DNA from: HK1 sp965204915
GTDB lineage: Bacteria > Pseudomonadota > Gammaproteobacteria > HK1
Direction: 5' to 3'
DNA: 64,000 nucleotides
Assembly: GCA_965204915.1 (NCBI GenBank)
Contig: OZ242023.1
Span: 62,001-126,000 of the forward strand
Shown here: in pieces, positions 45,911 through 56,941 of the stretch
Layout of the letters: the number at the start of each line of letters is the position of its first letter
How positions within the stretch are numbered: position 1 is the first letter of the stretch
Translations under genes and position numbers: made by a program
Notes under the pieces: model-generated
The model's database searches: none
The model's input: only the letters and a program-made list of their open reading frames with translations
Told to the model about the DNA's origin: nothing

Positions 45911-47110
45911 ATGACCACCGGCACGCCCTCCGGACCCGCCGTCACCATCTTTCACGGGGACGCCTGCGATCTGTTGCCGTCGCTCGATCCCGGGAGTGTC
46001 GACCTTCTCATCACGAGCCCACCGTACTGGGGCCATCGAACGTACGAACAGGAGCACAACTGGGACATTTTCAAGGACTGGTTGGGCACCGGTGCTCAAA
46101 AAACGGATGTTCCAGACTATGAATGGTACCGGGAGCGGGGCGGTTCGCTCGGGTTGGAACCCGTGCCCGACTGGTACATCGCCCACTTGGTGGAGATGAT
46201 CGAGCGCTTTCGCCCGGCGCTCAAATCTTCCGGGAGCCTCTGGATCAATCTGGGCGACACTTACTTTGCCCGTTGGGCCAGTATCCGGCAGAGCGGACGC
46301 CAAGGCCTGGGGGACAAGTCTCGCCAGCGGCGCCGAACGCCGATGGGCGGCTACCGCCAGGAAAAGCAACTGCTCTTGATCCCGGCTCGATTCGCGATCG
46401 CCATGCAGGAAAAGCGCTGGATACTTCGCAACGACGTGATCTGGTACAAGCCGAACGTCCCTCCCCGCCCGGAGAAGGACCGCCTGCGCCTGAGCCACGA
46501 GCATTTCTTTCATTTCGTCGCACGCCCGACGAACGGCCGGGCCAGGTATTACTACGATCTTTCGGAAACGGAGACGGGATCGAACGACGTCATTACGCAC
46601 TATGTCCGTCCGGGAGAGAGCGGCCGCATCGGATTCGACCAAGGGAAGAACCAGCGGTGGCTTGTCGACAAAATCGAGGGTCCGAACATCGCGAACGTGT
46701 TCAAACGCACGTTCTACCAAATGATGCTCAAATTCCAGATTGGTCTGCACCCGCGGTCCGTTGGTACGTCGCTCGCCATCCCGCAAGCCGTCTGGGACAG
46801 TTGGCAACCTCATCTTGGCCGCCCCGATCTGATTTCGCGCGACGACGGTACACAAGCGCTTCAACATCCCGACGCGGGTGGTGGCGGCACTCCGGCTTGG
46901 ATCCACGTCTTCGATATAGAGGCGAGTTCCGCTACACATCCGAGTCCGATCGCCATCAAGCAGACGATCATGACGGATGCCGCGTCGATTGCCCGCTACG
47001 CGATCGAAGAAGTGCCAAATCATGCGTTTCTGGAAACGGGAGCGGCTGTTGCGGTCATCGCGACCATCCACCGTCGACTATCGACATGGTGGCCGGAGCT
47101 GACCTTGTGA
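45911..47110 (+). CDS. Solitary beta-class DNA methyltransferase (N4/N6-type), motif I degraded
   Basis: 399 aa from ATG 45911 (GTG 45842 is an alternative). Catalytic motif IV TSPPYWGHR follows VDLLI, with an N-terminal HGDACDLLPSLD and the family segments GSLWINLGDTYF and LIPARFAIAM, so a SPPY-type N4-cytosine or N6-adenine methyltransferase. In beta-class enzymes the AdoMet motif DPFxGSGT lies near the C-terminus; here the corresponding stretch reads NHAFLETGAAVAV, lacking the Asp-Pro and the first Gly. The enzyme may be weak or inactive, or the alignment may be misread. No restriction endonuclease gene adjoins it. Confidence 0.8.
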   Translation: MTTGTPSGPAVTIFHGDACDLLPSLDPGSVDLLITSPPYWGHRTYEQEHNWDIFKDWLGTGAQKTDVPDYEWYRERGGSLGLEPVPDWYIAHLVEMIERFRPALKSSGSLWINLGDTYFARWASIRQSGRQGLGDKSRQRRRTPMGGYRQEKQLLLIPARFAIAMQEKRWILRNDVIWYKPNVPPRPEKDRLRLSHEHFFHFVARPTNGRARYYYDLSETETGSNDVITHYVRPGESGRIGFDQGKNQRWLVDKIEGPNIANVFKRTFYQMMLKFQIGLHPRSVGTSLAIPQAVWDSWQPHLGRPDLISRDDGTQALQHPDAGGGGTPAWIHVFDIEASSATHPSPIAIKQTIMTDAASIARYAIEEVPNHAFLETGAAVAVIATIHRRLSTWWPELTL

Positions 47111-47284
47111 GCGTTGTTCCCACGGACGCTTACCCATCAAGTGAATTTACATTTTTCTCCTCACCTGTCCGTACCATTTCATCGATTCAACTGCCATTTT
47201 CCTGTTCATCAATAATCCGTGAACCCGCCTGCCGGCCGCTCGGCTCGGCATCGCCGAGATACCGTCGGCGCGGACCGGGGGGAG

Positions 47285-47536
47285 TTACACGATACCGAAC
47301 AGCTTGGCGGCCATCGCGAGGATGAGCGCGGACTGAAAGCCGAACATCCAGCGCACTTCCGAGCGGAGGGCGGCTATGTCGGCCTTGGTATCCGCCCGGA
47401 GCGCGGCGAGATCGGCCTTGGATGCGGCTTGTTCATCGGCGCGGCCGATGGCCGTCGCGATGGCTTCGGCGTGCTTGCGCTCAATGCCGGCCGCTTCGAG
47501 GTCGCGGGCGGCGGTGAGCGTGTCGATCGAGTGCAT
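47285..47536 (-). CDS. Small coiled-coil protein with C-terminal membrane segment (DUF1640-like)
   Basis: 83 aa. MHSIDTLTAARDLEAAGIERKHAEAIA resembles the N-terminus of DUF1640/CCDC90-like proteins. Then come two KAD-L/IAALR units (ASKADLAALRADTKADIAALR) predicted to form a coiled coil, and a C-terminal hydrophobic segment (FGFQSALILAMAAKLF). Start at 47536 has caggaga upstream. The function of the small bacterial members is unknown. The 174 bp downstream toward the methyltransferase are AT-richer and featureless. Confidence 0.7.
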   Translation of the reverse strand: MHSIDTLTAARDLEAAGIERKHAEAIATAIGRADEQAASKADLAALRADTKADIAALRSEVRWMFGFQSALILAMAAKLFGIV

Positions 47537-47860
47537 GGGGCCGTCTCCTGAATGACTCGGCACGACCACCATCCCGGCCCGGTGGCGGTCAAACGACCCA
47601 GCCGGCGCCGTCTTCCCCGAGTGCATTCCGGTATGCGCGTCCCGAGGTACGGGAGCATCTTCGGGTGATGAACGGGCATGGGCTGGGGCTGGATGCGCCG
47701 CAGCATCGATTGTAGCGCATCCTGTGTACCTTGCTCTCCGTCCTCTGCCTCGCGAAGATGGCGAGTGCCGCGTCCGGAATGACCCCGAGCGCCCGGTCAG
47801 CCTGGAGGCGATGGACAAGGTCACATCGCGAGGGCGGTGGTCGGGTGCCCCGGATGACGT
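47537..47860. other. Intergenic region without recognised feature
   Basis: 324 bp between two genes on the minus strand. I see no gene, repeat or convincing hairpin here. Confidence 0.4.
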
Positions 47861-48730
47861 TCAGTCCTCCGTCGTGCGCCGGTACAACAGGGTGTTGCCG
47901 GTCTTGCCGCAGATCTCGCTGACCCCGGCCTCGCGGAAGCAGAACGCCGCCTGCTGGCCCAGGCGCCGCGGCGAGCGCATGGCGCGGGAGAGGTCGAGGG
48001 TGGTGAACGGCTCCGGCAGGGCGGCGTCCACCAGCGCGAAGAGGTCGTTCATGCCCGTGAGGCGGTGCGTTTGCGCCACCTCCACCAGCCGCCGGTCGAT
48101 ACGGGTCCAGTCCCGTCCGCGCCTCCTGCGCCTGCCCCCGCGTCCGCGGCCTTCCGGGTCTTTCACCCGGATGTCCTCCTCGACGGTCATCACCACGTCG
48201 AGGGTCAGGTTGGGATGGTCCAGCAGGGTAGGGATGCTCGTCAGGCCGTCGAAGACGGCGAACACGGAATCGTGCTTCGGCGACTTGCGCCGCCTGATCG
48301 GGGTGGTCGGGAGGTCTGGAACGCCCGGGGTGTTCGGGACATCCCGGACGTCCGGGGCATTCAGCGCATCCGGGGTGTTCGGGACGTCCTGGGCATTCGG
48401 GGTATCCGGGATGCCCAGGGTGTCCGCGCCGGCCGGCATCGTGACGATGTAGCGATCCTGGGCGACCGGATACACCAGCGTCACGGCGAAGCGTTCGAGC
48501 AGCCGCGGCAGCTTCTTCTTCAGCGGCCAGAACGATCCGGTATGGATTTCGACGATGCTGTCCCTGATCACCACGTCGGCCACGAAGCCGTCCACGACCT
48601 GTTCCGTGACGCTGCCGGGAACCGCGTAGCGCGCCTTCAGCGCCCGGTGCAGGGACCGTTCGTTCAGCTCGCCGATGGCGTTCGGCTTCTCCAGCGGCGT
48701 CTCGCGTTTCAGGGGAAGCAGCACGTGCAT
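47861..48730 (-). CDS. Hypothetical protein, possible PD-(D/E)XK-like N-terminus, with PNTPD repeats
   Basis: 289 aa. The N-terminal third (LNERSLHRALKARY ... DGFVADVVIRDSIVEIHTG ... PRLLERFAVTLVYPV) looks like a degenerate nuclease or nuclease-like fold (E, D, ExxT in place of ExK). I do not know a named family. Residues about 100-145 are a tandem PNTPD/PDALNAPDVRD-type repeat, then a basic patch (RGRGGRRRRRGRD) and a winged-helix-like C-terminus (FTTLDLSRAMRSPRRLGQQAAFCFREAGV). A DNA-binding role is suggested by the basic stretch only. It overlaps the end of the PIN remnant upstream. Confidence 0.55.
   Translation of the reverse strand: MHVLLPLKRETPLEKPNAIGELNERSLHRALKARYAVPGSVTEQVVDGFVADVVIRDSIVEIHTGSFWPLKKKLPRLLERFAVTLVYPVAQDRYIVTMPAGADTLGIPDTPNAQDVPNTPDALNAPDVRDVPNTPGVPDLPTTPIRRRKSPKHDSVFAVFDGLTSIPTLLDHPNLTLDVVMTVEEDIRVKDPEGRGRGGRRRRRGRDWTRIDRRLVEVAQTHRLTGMNDLFALVDAALPEPFTTLDLSRAMRSPRRLGQQAAFCFREAGVSEICGKTGNTLLYRRTTED
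48300..48430 (-). repeat. In-frame tandem repeat encoding PNTPD-like units
   Basis: Roughly 15-24 bp units around cggggtgttcgggac / cggggcattc repeat about six times; on the minus strand they encode DVPNTPDALNAPDVRDVPNTPG. It is inserted between the nuclease-like and C-terminal parts of the protein. Confidence 0.8.
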
Positions 48731-48930
48731 CGGACGCTGGATGCGGACGAGGACGTCGACCGGGGAGCCGTTTCGCTTAACACGTCCTCGTACTCCGGAA
48801 ACAGGGCGTTGCCGATCAGTGGCCGGGTTTCACCGCTCGGACATCGTCGCAGGACCTCCCACGCCGCGCCGTCGGGCGACAGGATCGCAGAGACCAGGAC
48901 ATTCGTCTCGACCACGATTCTCGGCACCAT
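48709..48930 (-). pseudogene. Truncated PIN-domain toxin
   Basis: The N-terminal 50 residues read as a PIN protein of the COG1569 type (RIVVETNVLVSAILSPDGAAW ... LFPEYEDVLS). The first acidic residue of the DTN motif is Glu instead of Asp (VETN). After EDVLS the frame passes into unrelated sequence and ends in the start of the downstream gene. The remaining PIN domain with its C-terminal acidic residues is missing. A relative with intact DTN is at the right edge of the window. Confidence 0.75.
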
Positions 48931-49211
48931 GGCATGACAACGTATACGCTGTCATGGATGCCCACAACTCCGATTTGGCGTCCCGGAGCATCGTTCCCGG
49001 AGCCTTCTCGCCGGTTGCGCCGTCCCCTCTTCTTCAGCCGCCCCCGGCGCGGCGCCCGGCCCGGATCGAGCGGTGCCGGCACACCTCCCCGGAGCGGCAT
49101 TCCAGTGACGTCCCGGCGGTCTGGTCCCGATGGCGGCGTCCGGCTATCGTGTACGGGAAATGGATGGTACGGCACGGTCATTCATCGGCCACTTCACATC
49201 GGGAGAAGACA

Positions 49212-49565
49212 ATGGGCATCCAGCGCATGCATTCCGGGCCGCGCATGAGCCAGATCGTCGTGCACGGAGGGGTGGTCCATCTCGCCGGACAGGTCGCACA
49301 GCGGGCGCCCGGGGCTTCGGTCGGAGAACAGACGACCGACATCCTCGCCCGCATCGACGAGCTGCTCGCCGAGGCCGGGACCGGCAAGTCGAAGCTGCTC
49401 TCGGCGACCATCTGGCTCACCGACATGGCCGGGTTCGCGGAGATGAACGCGGTATGGGATGCGTGGATCGATCCGGAGAACCCGCCCGCCCGCGCCTGCG
49501 TCCAGTCCCCGGCGCTGGCCGCACCGCAGTTCAACGTCGAGATCATGGTGAGCGCTGCGGTGTAA
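49212..49565 (+). CDS. RidA-family enamine/imine deaminase
   Basis: 117 aa, the usual length of RidA/YjgF proteins. It has MSQIVVHGGVVHLAGQVAQ at the N-terminus, IWLTDMAGFAEMNAVWDAW in the middle and the conserved Arg region ARACVQSPALAAPQFNVEIMVSA near the C-terminus. RidA hydrolyses reactive 2-aminoacrylate-type imines formed by amino-acid enzymes. The FAD-dependent D-amino-acid dehydrogenase gene that follows 157 bp downstream makes such imines, so the pair is functionally coherent. ATG 49212 with gggagaag upstream. Confidence 0.93.
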   Translation: MGIQRMHSGPRMSQIVVHGGVVHLAGQVAQRAPGASVGEQTTDILARIDELLAEAGTGKSKLLSATIWLTDMAGFAEMNAVWDAWIDPENPPARACVQSPALAAPQFNVEIMVSAAV

Positions 49566-49722
49566 CCCTGGCGCACCGGGCGCCGTCGTGGGAGCGCCGC
49601 CATCCGGTCACCGGAAGCGCGGCTACGCCCCGCGGCCCTGCGGCAGGGTCGGTGGTGAGAGCGCCTGTGCCCGGTGATCGGGACCCCCGCGAGCTGCGAA
49701 GAGCCCGAGGCGGAGGACGACC

Positions 49723-50970
49723 ATGAAAGTCCTGGTGCTCGGTGGCGGGGTGATCGGGGTCACCACCGCCTACTACCTCGCGAAGGACGGCCACGAGGTG
49801 GCCGTGGTCGAGCGCCATCCCGTCGCCGCCGGTGAGACCTCGTATGCCAACGCGGGGCTCGTCGCGCCGGCTCATGCCTATGCATGGGCGTCGCCCAGGG
49901 CGCCGAAGATCCTCCTCAAGTCGCTCTTCATGAAGGATCAGGCGTTGCGGCTGAAGCTGCGGGCGGATCCGCGCATGTGGCGATGGGGGCTTCGGTTCCT
50001 CGCCCAGTGCACCGAGGAGCGGGCGAGACTCAACACCCTGCGCAAGGTGCGGCTGTGCCTGTACTCCGTCGAGCGGCTCGAGGAGGTGGTCGCCGACACC
50101 GGGGTCGCCTATGACGGCCTCGCGAAAGGCAACCTCTATCTCCATCGCTCCGAAGAGGGCCTCGAGAAGGGCGTCGCGCACACCGCCATCCTGTGCGAGC
50201 ACGGCGTGGAGATGCGGGTGCTGGACCGAGACGGCATCGCCGCGATCGAGCCGTCCCTGGAGCCGGTGAAGCACCGGCTCGCGGGCGGCCTGCACGCACC
50301 GGGAGACCGGAGCGGGGACGCCCGGATGTTCACGCGCAACCTCGCCGCCTGGTGCGCCGAGCACCTGGACGTCCGCTTCGAGTACGACACCCGCGTCCTC
50401 GCCATCGTCGCGAGCGGCGATCGGATCGAGCACGTGACGACCGATCGCGGCGCGCGCGGCGCCGATGCATTCGTGCTCGCGGCGGGGCATGCATCTCCGT
50501 TCCTCTCCGAGCCGTTGGGGGTGAAGCTGCCGATCTATCCCTGCAAGGGTTATTCGATCACTGTGCCGGCCGGGCGGCCGAACCTGGGTCCGAGGATCGG
50601 CATGGTGGACGAGGACCATCTCGTCGCGTTCTGTCCGATGGGCGAGCGGCTCCGCATCACCTCGACGGCCGAGTTCAGCGGCTACGACAAGAGCCACTCG
50701 CCGGAGGACTTCCGCGCGATGTTCAACGTGGCCCGGGAGCTCTTTCCCGGCGGTGGCGACTACTCGAATCCCGAGTACTGGGCGGGCCTGCGGCCGATGA
50801 CCCCGACCACGGCGCCGATCTTCGGCGCCGCCCGCTACCGCAACCTGATGCTCAACGTCGGCCACGGCCACATCGGCTGGACGATGGCATGCGGGTCGGC
50901 GAAGGTCGTCGCCGATCTGCTTGCCGGGCGTGATCCCGGGATCGATCTCGATGGGATGCTCTACGCCTGA
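49723..50970 (+). CDS. dadA: FAD-dependent D-amino-acid dehydrogenase (DadA-like)
   Basis: 415 aa DAO-fold oxidoreductase. The Rossmann FAD motif VLVLGGGVIGVTTAYYLAKDGHEVAVVER is at residues 3-31, followed by the typical SYANAGL, a substrate/FAD region ending in WAGLRPMTPTTAPIFGAA, and VGHGHIGWTMACGSAKVVADLL at the C-terminus. It oxidises D-alanine or other D-amino acids to imino acids with electrons going to the quinone pool. It follows ridA on the same strand. A start at ATG 49723 is preceded by cggaggacg. Confidence 0.93.
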   Translation: MKVLVLGGGVIGVTTAYYLAKDGHEVAVVERHPVAAGETSYANAGLVAPAHAYAWASPRAPKILLKSLFMKDQALRLKLRADPRMWRWGLRFLAQCTEERARLNTLRKVRLCLYSVERLEEVVADTGVAYDGLAKGNLYLHRSEEGLEKGVAHTAILCEHGVEMRVLDRDGIAAIEPSLEPVKHRLAGGLHAPGDRSGDARMFTRNLAAWCAEHLDVRFEYDTRVLAIVASGDRIEHVTTDRGARGADAFVLAAGHASPFLSEPLGVKLPIYPCKGYSITVPAGRPNLGPRIGMVDEDHLVAFCPMGERLRITSTAEFSGYDKSHSPEDFRAMFNVARELFPGGGDYSNPEYWAGLRPMTPTTAPIFGAARYRNLMLNVGHGHIGWTMACGSAKVVADLLAGRDPGIDLDGMLYA

Positions 50971-51002
50971 GCCGGCCGGTACGTCGAGAGCGGGACCATG
51001 CC

Positions 51003-51244
51003 TCGCGTTGCTCTCCGCCTGCGCGCTTGCCGGGTGCGCCGCATGCCTGAGTTATCGCGGCTACTTCTCCGAATCCGCCGCCGAGACGTACGCCAAGGCG
51101 CTGGAAGCCCGGGGTTGGGACGTCACCGTGGCCGGAGTTCGTGCGTACTCGACGCTCGGCTGGTTTGCCGATCCGCTGCTGAGTTCCATGGTCGAGCTGC
51201 CGGAATACCTCCTCGCCCGGATCGTCTTCCACGAGCTCGCGCAC
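51003..51244 (+). pseudogene. Fragment of a zinc-dependent aminopeptidase (COG4324-like)
   Basis: About 80 codons. GCAACLSYRGYF, then AYSTLGWFADPLLSSMVELPEYLLARIVFHELAH, resembles the internal metal-site region of predicted bacterial aminopeptidases that have YRGYF and HELAH motifs. There is no start and no continuation after HELAH: the sequence passes at once into an unrelated short frame ending GDIDRFIEASLKAGV at 51329. A decayed gene or recombination joint. Confidence 0.6.
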
Positions 51245-51329
51245 CGGCGTCGAGATCGGCAACACCGGCGCGGTGCTCGACGGCGACATCGACCGCTTCA
51301 TCGAAGCGAGCCTCAAGGCGGGGGTGTGA

Positions 51330-51972
51330 GGTGGCCGGAGCGACGGGAAGGGAAGGTGGTACGATTCGCCGCAACGCCCGTTGAATCCAGGGGGGTGAGG
51401 TGGCCGGAGCAGCGGGAAGGGGAGCAGGGCGCCGCCGATGCAATGGACGCGATTCCCGAGCCGACGCTTCATCCGCTCCATACGCAACCACCTTGCCGCC
51501 CCACCGCAAGATCCCGGGAGTGGAATCCTGGGAGCGCGGGCGTCCCGCCCGCAGTGGGCCGAAGGCCCGCCACATGGCAAAGCGGGAGGGGCAAAGCGGG
51601 CATCCCGTCCGCGTTGGTCATTCCCGCGATCCCGGCGCCGTCATTCCCGCGCAAGCGGGAATCCAGGTGTCCTGAAAACGAGGGCATCCCGCCCGCATCG
51701 TCGATTCGCGAGCCTCCGGCCCCGGACCTTCGGTCCGCTACGGGCGGGACACCCGTGTCCGTCAAGGACACGCCGTTCCCAGGATGCGCCATGAAGGACG
51801 AGCGGGAGGCCGGCGCGTCCGAGCGGCAGGGCGGATACCGGGACAGGAGTGTGAGGTGAGCGAGGAGAGCACCGATCAGTCGGCGCAACGCCGCACGAAG
51901 CTGGCGCCCCTTCGCCGAATACCCGCCGTGGAGGTCGAGGCCGCCCGCCGGACAGATGAGTAACCCCGCCCG
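51330..51972. other. Non-coding stretch with repeats upstream of hsdM
   Basis: Low-complexity GC-rich region. gtgaggtggccggagc... is present twice (about 51326-51357 and 51395-51426). A REP-like palindrome attcccgcgcaagcgggaat lies at 51643-51662, the same motif as inside the MITE-like elements but without their ends. gcgtcccgcccgc-like words recur. A 35-codon frame (GTG 51856 to TAA 51963, SEESTDQSAQRRTKL...) could be a leader peptide ahead of hsdM but has no support beyond a fair ribosome-binding site. Confidence 0.55.
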
Positions 51973-53844
<1,872 letters not shown>

Positions 53845-53982
53845 CGGGCCGCTTTCGGCGGGTCGGGCGGATGCGGCACAATCGCCGGGACTCCGGGACC
53901 CCCGGCAGGAGAGGCAGAGATGCCGAGGCGCCTGAAAATCGAGAATTTCGACTCTGTTCGCGCAAGTTCGAGGTGATCCCGA

Positions 53983-54678
53983 ATGCGGGCAGCGCCAGTG
54001 GGGAACGGTTCCGGCTCGCCGTGGAACGCGAAGTACCCCGGCACTCCGTACTGGCCCTGGTCACCGAGCGTTGGCCGTGGCGACGACGTGCACTCGGACC
54101 CGGATCGCTTCGTCGGCGAGGACGTGGTGGTGACGGAGAAGCTGGACGGCGGCAACACGCTCCTTCACGCCGGCAAGGTCTACGCGCGCAGCGTGTCCGC
54201 CCCTTCCGAAGGCAAGTGGATGGCGATGGTGAAGAAACACCATGCCTGGAAGGTGAACGAACCCGAGGTCTGGCTCTACGGGGAGGACCTCTACGGCGTG
54301 CACAGCATCGAGTACGGGCCCGTGGCGGAGCAGGCAACGTTCTACGCCTTCGCGCTGCGCGGCGGCGCCGGCGCGTTTGCCGCCTTCGCCGAGGTCGAGG
54401 CGTACGCGAAGCAGCGGGGGATTCCGGTCGTGCCGGTGCTGTTCAGGGGGCGCTTTCGCTCGGTTGCCGGGATCAGGGCGTTCATGGAGCAGGCCCACGG
54501 CGAAGCGTCCGTGCTCGGGGGGGAGCGGGAGGGCGTCGTCATGCGGCTGGCGCGAGGGTTTGCGGCGGCGGAGTTCCAGGACAACGTCTGCAAGAGCGTC
54601 CGTCCCGGACACATGCAGAGCGACGAGCACTGGACCCGGCATTGGAGACCATGCCGGATCTCGGCGCGGGCCGGGTGA
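53983..54678 (+). CDS. RNA ligase family protein (Rnl2-like)
   Basis: 231 aa nucleotidyltransferase-fold ligase. Adenylation motif I VTEKLDGGN with the nucleophile Lys53, motif III-like LYGEDLYGVHSIEY, motif IV EGVVMR (about 183-188) and a C-terminal motif V Lys region (VCKSVRPGHMQ). This size and order match the stand-alone Rnl2-type RNA ligases, which seal nicked RNA in ATP-dependent repair. Located directly after orphan hsdM and ahead of an ATPase/TOPRIM pair, it could reseal tRNA or other RNA cut by a defence nuclease; that role is inferred. Confidence 0.85.
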   Translation: MRAAPVGNGSGSPWNAKYPGTPYWPWSPSVGRGDDVHSDPDRFVGEDVVVTEKLDGGNTLLHAGKVYARSVSAPSEGKWMAMVKKHHAWKVNEPEVWLYGEDLYGVHSIEYGPVAEQATFYAFALRGGAGAFAAFAEVEAYAKQRGIPVVPVLFRGRFRSVAGIRAFMEQAHGEASVLGGEREGVVMRLARGFAAAEFQDNVCKSVRPGHMQSDEHWTRHWRPCRISARAG

Positions 54679-54748
54679 CTCAGCCCGTTACCTTCCAGGG
54701 TGTCGGGAAAGACGAGTCGAAACGCCGGGCAGTCTCGGGAGACAAGAG

Positions 54749-55936
54749 ATGAAGCCCTTTATCCGGCAGCTCGTATTGAAGGGCTTCCGCAGTATTCCGG
54801 CGGCTCGTATCGAATTCGACAATCCGACGATCCTCGTGGGCCGCAATGCTTCCGGAAAGAGCAACATCGTGAGCGCGCTCTCCTTTCTTGCCGATGCCAT
54901 GAGAATGCCGCTACCCACGGTGTTCGACCGCGCGGGCGGCTTCGCGGCCGTCAGAAACCGATCGTCCGGTGTAGGACGGCCGCCGAATCTCGCCATGCGC
55001 GTCGATTTCCAGGAAAGAAGGAGACACGGTTTCCATGCATTCGAGATCAGGGCGGAGCTGGGAAGCAATTTTTCAGTGCTGAGAGAACAGTGCGTACTCT
55101 ACGAGGGGAAGAAGCGAAGCTGGTTCGACCGCAAGGGGAGACGTTTTGACTCGAACGTTGATGGCCTGCATCCATCGATCGATACGTCTTCGCTGGCCCT
55201 CCCGGTGATCGGCGGCGCAAAAGCCTTCAACCAGATATGGCGAGCGCTCTCTCGTATGCGCCGGTACTCCATAGAACCCGGCAAGCTGCGGGGGATGCAG
55301 GAACCGGATGCCGGTGTCGCCCTGCTGCCGGACGGTGCGAACGCAGCCAGCGTGCTCGAAAGGATCGAGAGCCGGCGGCGTGACGACTTCGAACGTCTAT
55401 CCTCGTTCCTGGAAGCGATTGTTCCAAACACACGTGGAATCTCCGTCAACCGATATGGAAAGAACCTGTCGCTGGAGATTACCCAGACATGGGGGGAAGG
55501 TGCGCCGAAGGCTCTCCGGTTTGAAGGATTCGACATGTCCGACGGCACCCTGCGCGCGATTGGCCTGCTGGCCGCGGTGTTTCAGAGACCGGCGCCATTG
55601 CTGATCGCAGTAGAAGAGCCGGAGGCGACAATCCACTCCGGCGCACTGGGCGCGGTGCTCGATCTGCTCTGGGAGGCAAGCGAACGCATGCAGGTGATCG
55701 TCACCACCCACAGCCCGGAATTGTTGGACAGGCGGGAGGTCGCCGACCGTCATTTGCGAATGGTCGAATGGAGCGAAGGGGTGACCCGCGTCGGGCCTGT
55801 GTCGGACGCGAACCGCCGTGCCTTGCGGGAAGGTCTGACGGAGGCGGGCGGGTTGCTTCGCGCCAATGCGCTGGAGGCCGCGCCTCGCTCCCGGGACAGT
55901 GTCAGACGGGACGATCTCTTCGAAGATCTGCAATGA
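54749..55936 (+). CDS. AAA_21-type ATPase, partner of a DUF4276 TOPRIM protein
   Basis: 395 aa RecF/SMC-like ATPase. Walker A GRNASGKSN (31-39), signature-like MSDGTLRAIGLLAAV, Walker B VEEPEATIHSG and an H-loop VTTHSPELLD are complete. It overlaps the next gene as ATGA. Pairs of AAA_21 and DUF4276/RloB-type TOPRIM proteins are widespread and related in plan to PARIS, AbiL and RloAB. It is therefore a credible abortive-infection module, but no member is proven here. ATG 54749. Confidence 0.88.
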   Translation: MKPFIRQLVLKGFRSIPAARIEFDNPTILVGRNASGKSNIVSALSFLADAMRMPLPTVFDRAGGFAAVRNRSSGVGRPPNLAMRVDFQERRRHGFHAFEIRAELGSNFSVLREQCVLYEGKKRSWFDRKGRRFDSNVDGLHPSIDTSSLALPVIGGAKAFNQIWRALSRMRRYSIEPGKLRGMQEPDAGVALLPDGANAASVLERIESRRRDDFERLSSFLEAIVPNTRGISVNRYGKNLSLEITQTWGEGAPKALRFEGFDMSDGTLRAIGLLAAVFQRPAPLLIAVEEPEATIHSGALGAVLDLLWEASERMQVIVTTHSPELLDRREVADRHLRMVEWSEGVTRVGPVSDANRRALREGLTEAGGLLRANALEAAPRSRDSVRRDDLFEDLQ

Positions 55937-56556
55937 AGATCCAGCCGATCGTCGAAGGTCACGGCGAGGTCTCCTCGGTGCCGATTCTGCTTCGACGCTT
56001 GCGCGATGAAGCGCAAGCCTGGGGGGTGGAGATTGCGGCGCCACATCGGTGCCCGCGATCCCGGCTCGTGAATCGGGACACGTTGCAGAACGCCATCCGT
56101 GTGGCCGCTCTTGCCCAGGACTGCGGCGGTATTCTCGTGCTCTTCGACGCGGACGACGATTGCCCGATGGAGCTGGCTCCGGCTCTCGAACGGTGGGCGC
56201 GTGCTGCGGCAGGCGCAACGCCGTGTTCCATCGTCATGGCGAATCGGGAGTACGAGGCGTGGTTTCTGGCGAGCATCGGGTCTCTGCGGGGCCATATGGG
56301 GGTCCGGGAAGATGCGGCGTCGTTCCCGGAAGCGGAAAGTCCGCGAGACGCCAAGGGCCGGTTGAAACGGCAGATGCTTTCCGGACGTTATTCTCCCGCG
56401 GCGGATCAGGCTGCCCTGGCCGCCCGATTCGATCTCGCATCCGCCTGGCGCGGCTGCCGAAGCTTCCGCAAGCTCGTCTCCTCCACCGGCGCGCTGTTCC
56501 ACGCTGCCCGGGCACGGCCCGAAGTGTGGCCGCCCGAGGACTGGAGCCGTCCGTGA
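55933..56556 (+). CDS. DUF4276 family TOPRIM-like protein
   Basis: 207 aa. The metal-binding residues are clear: Glu8 in PIVEGHGEV, Asp72-x-Asp74 in VLFDADDDCP, then ANREYEAWFLAS (R-x-x-E-x-W motif). DUF4276 is the TOPRIM-fold effector that pairs with AAA_21 ATPases. Start ATG 55933 overlaps the ATPase stop by 4 bp. Three bases after its stop begins a 250-bp repeat shared with 59.0 kb. Confidence 0.85.
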   Translation: MKIQPIVEGHGEVSSVPILLRRLRDEAQAWGVEIAAPHRCPRSRLVNRDTLQNAIRVAALAQDCGGILVLFDADDDCPMELAPALERWARAAAGATPCSIVMANREYEAWFLASIGSLRGHMGVREDAASFPEAESPRDAKGRLKRQMLSGRYSPAADQAALAARFDLASAWRGCRSFRKLVSSTGALFHAARARPEVWPPEDWSRP

Positions 56557-56558
56557 TC

Positions 56559-56809
56559 CGGCATCTCAACGGCCCGACCGGGATCTGAAGGGCTGTCGGC
56601 TCGAAGAAGTGGAGTATCCTCGCGACCCGGAAGAGCGCTTGGACTGGAGGAGCGTCGGCGCATGATCCGATTTCGCATGGAGTGGCAGGACGCTCCGGGG
56701 GTCAGGGATACGGTTCTCGCCCGTTCCTGGTGCCGCCTCGTGATCGAGGCGGGCGGGCGTCTGGTGACGGAAGCGGTTCATGACGCCTCCAACAGCTTGC
56801 GCGGCGGCG
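56559..56809 (+). repeat. Direct repeat, left copy (251 bp)
   Basis: From position 56600 onward it is identical to 59018-59227 except for two bases; the first 40 bp are more diverged. It contains the last codons of the small protein and the first 48 codons of the IrrE-like gene found at 59.0 kb. It lies directly after the DUF4276 gene. The right copy is 2417 bp downstream. The interval holds one whole ATPase/TOPRIM module. Confidence 0.93.
56662..56809 (+). pseudogene. Truncated 5' copy of the IrrE-like gene
   Basis: Starts MIRFRMEWQDAPGVRDTV exactly as the gene at 59080 and follows it for about 48 residues (to SNSLRGG), after which the frame runs into unrelated sequence up to the next ATPase gene. 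It is a remnant left by the duplication or insertion that placed the second ATPase module. Confidence 0.85.
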
Positions 56810-56941
56810 ACAGGGGAAGAAACGAGTATGATCGGGCACGTCGTCGGCGAATGAAACGGCGTATGCCATGCGGGTGCATACGATCGGCCGTCGCGCACGG
56901 ACTCGGCACAATGTACCGGAAGCCTCGTGGAGGAGCCTGCC

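Noticed and set aside
47111..47284. AT-rich stretch after the methyltransferase as a promoter or attachment site
   Set aside because: No paired -35/-10, repeat or att-like core could be identified.
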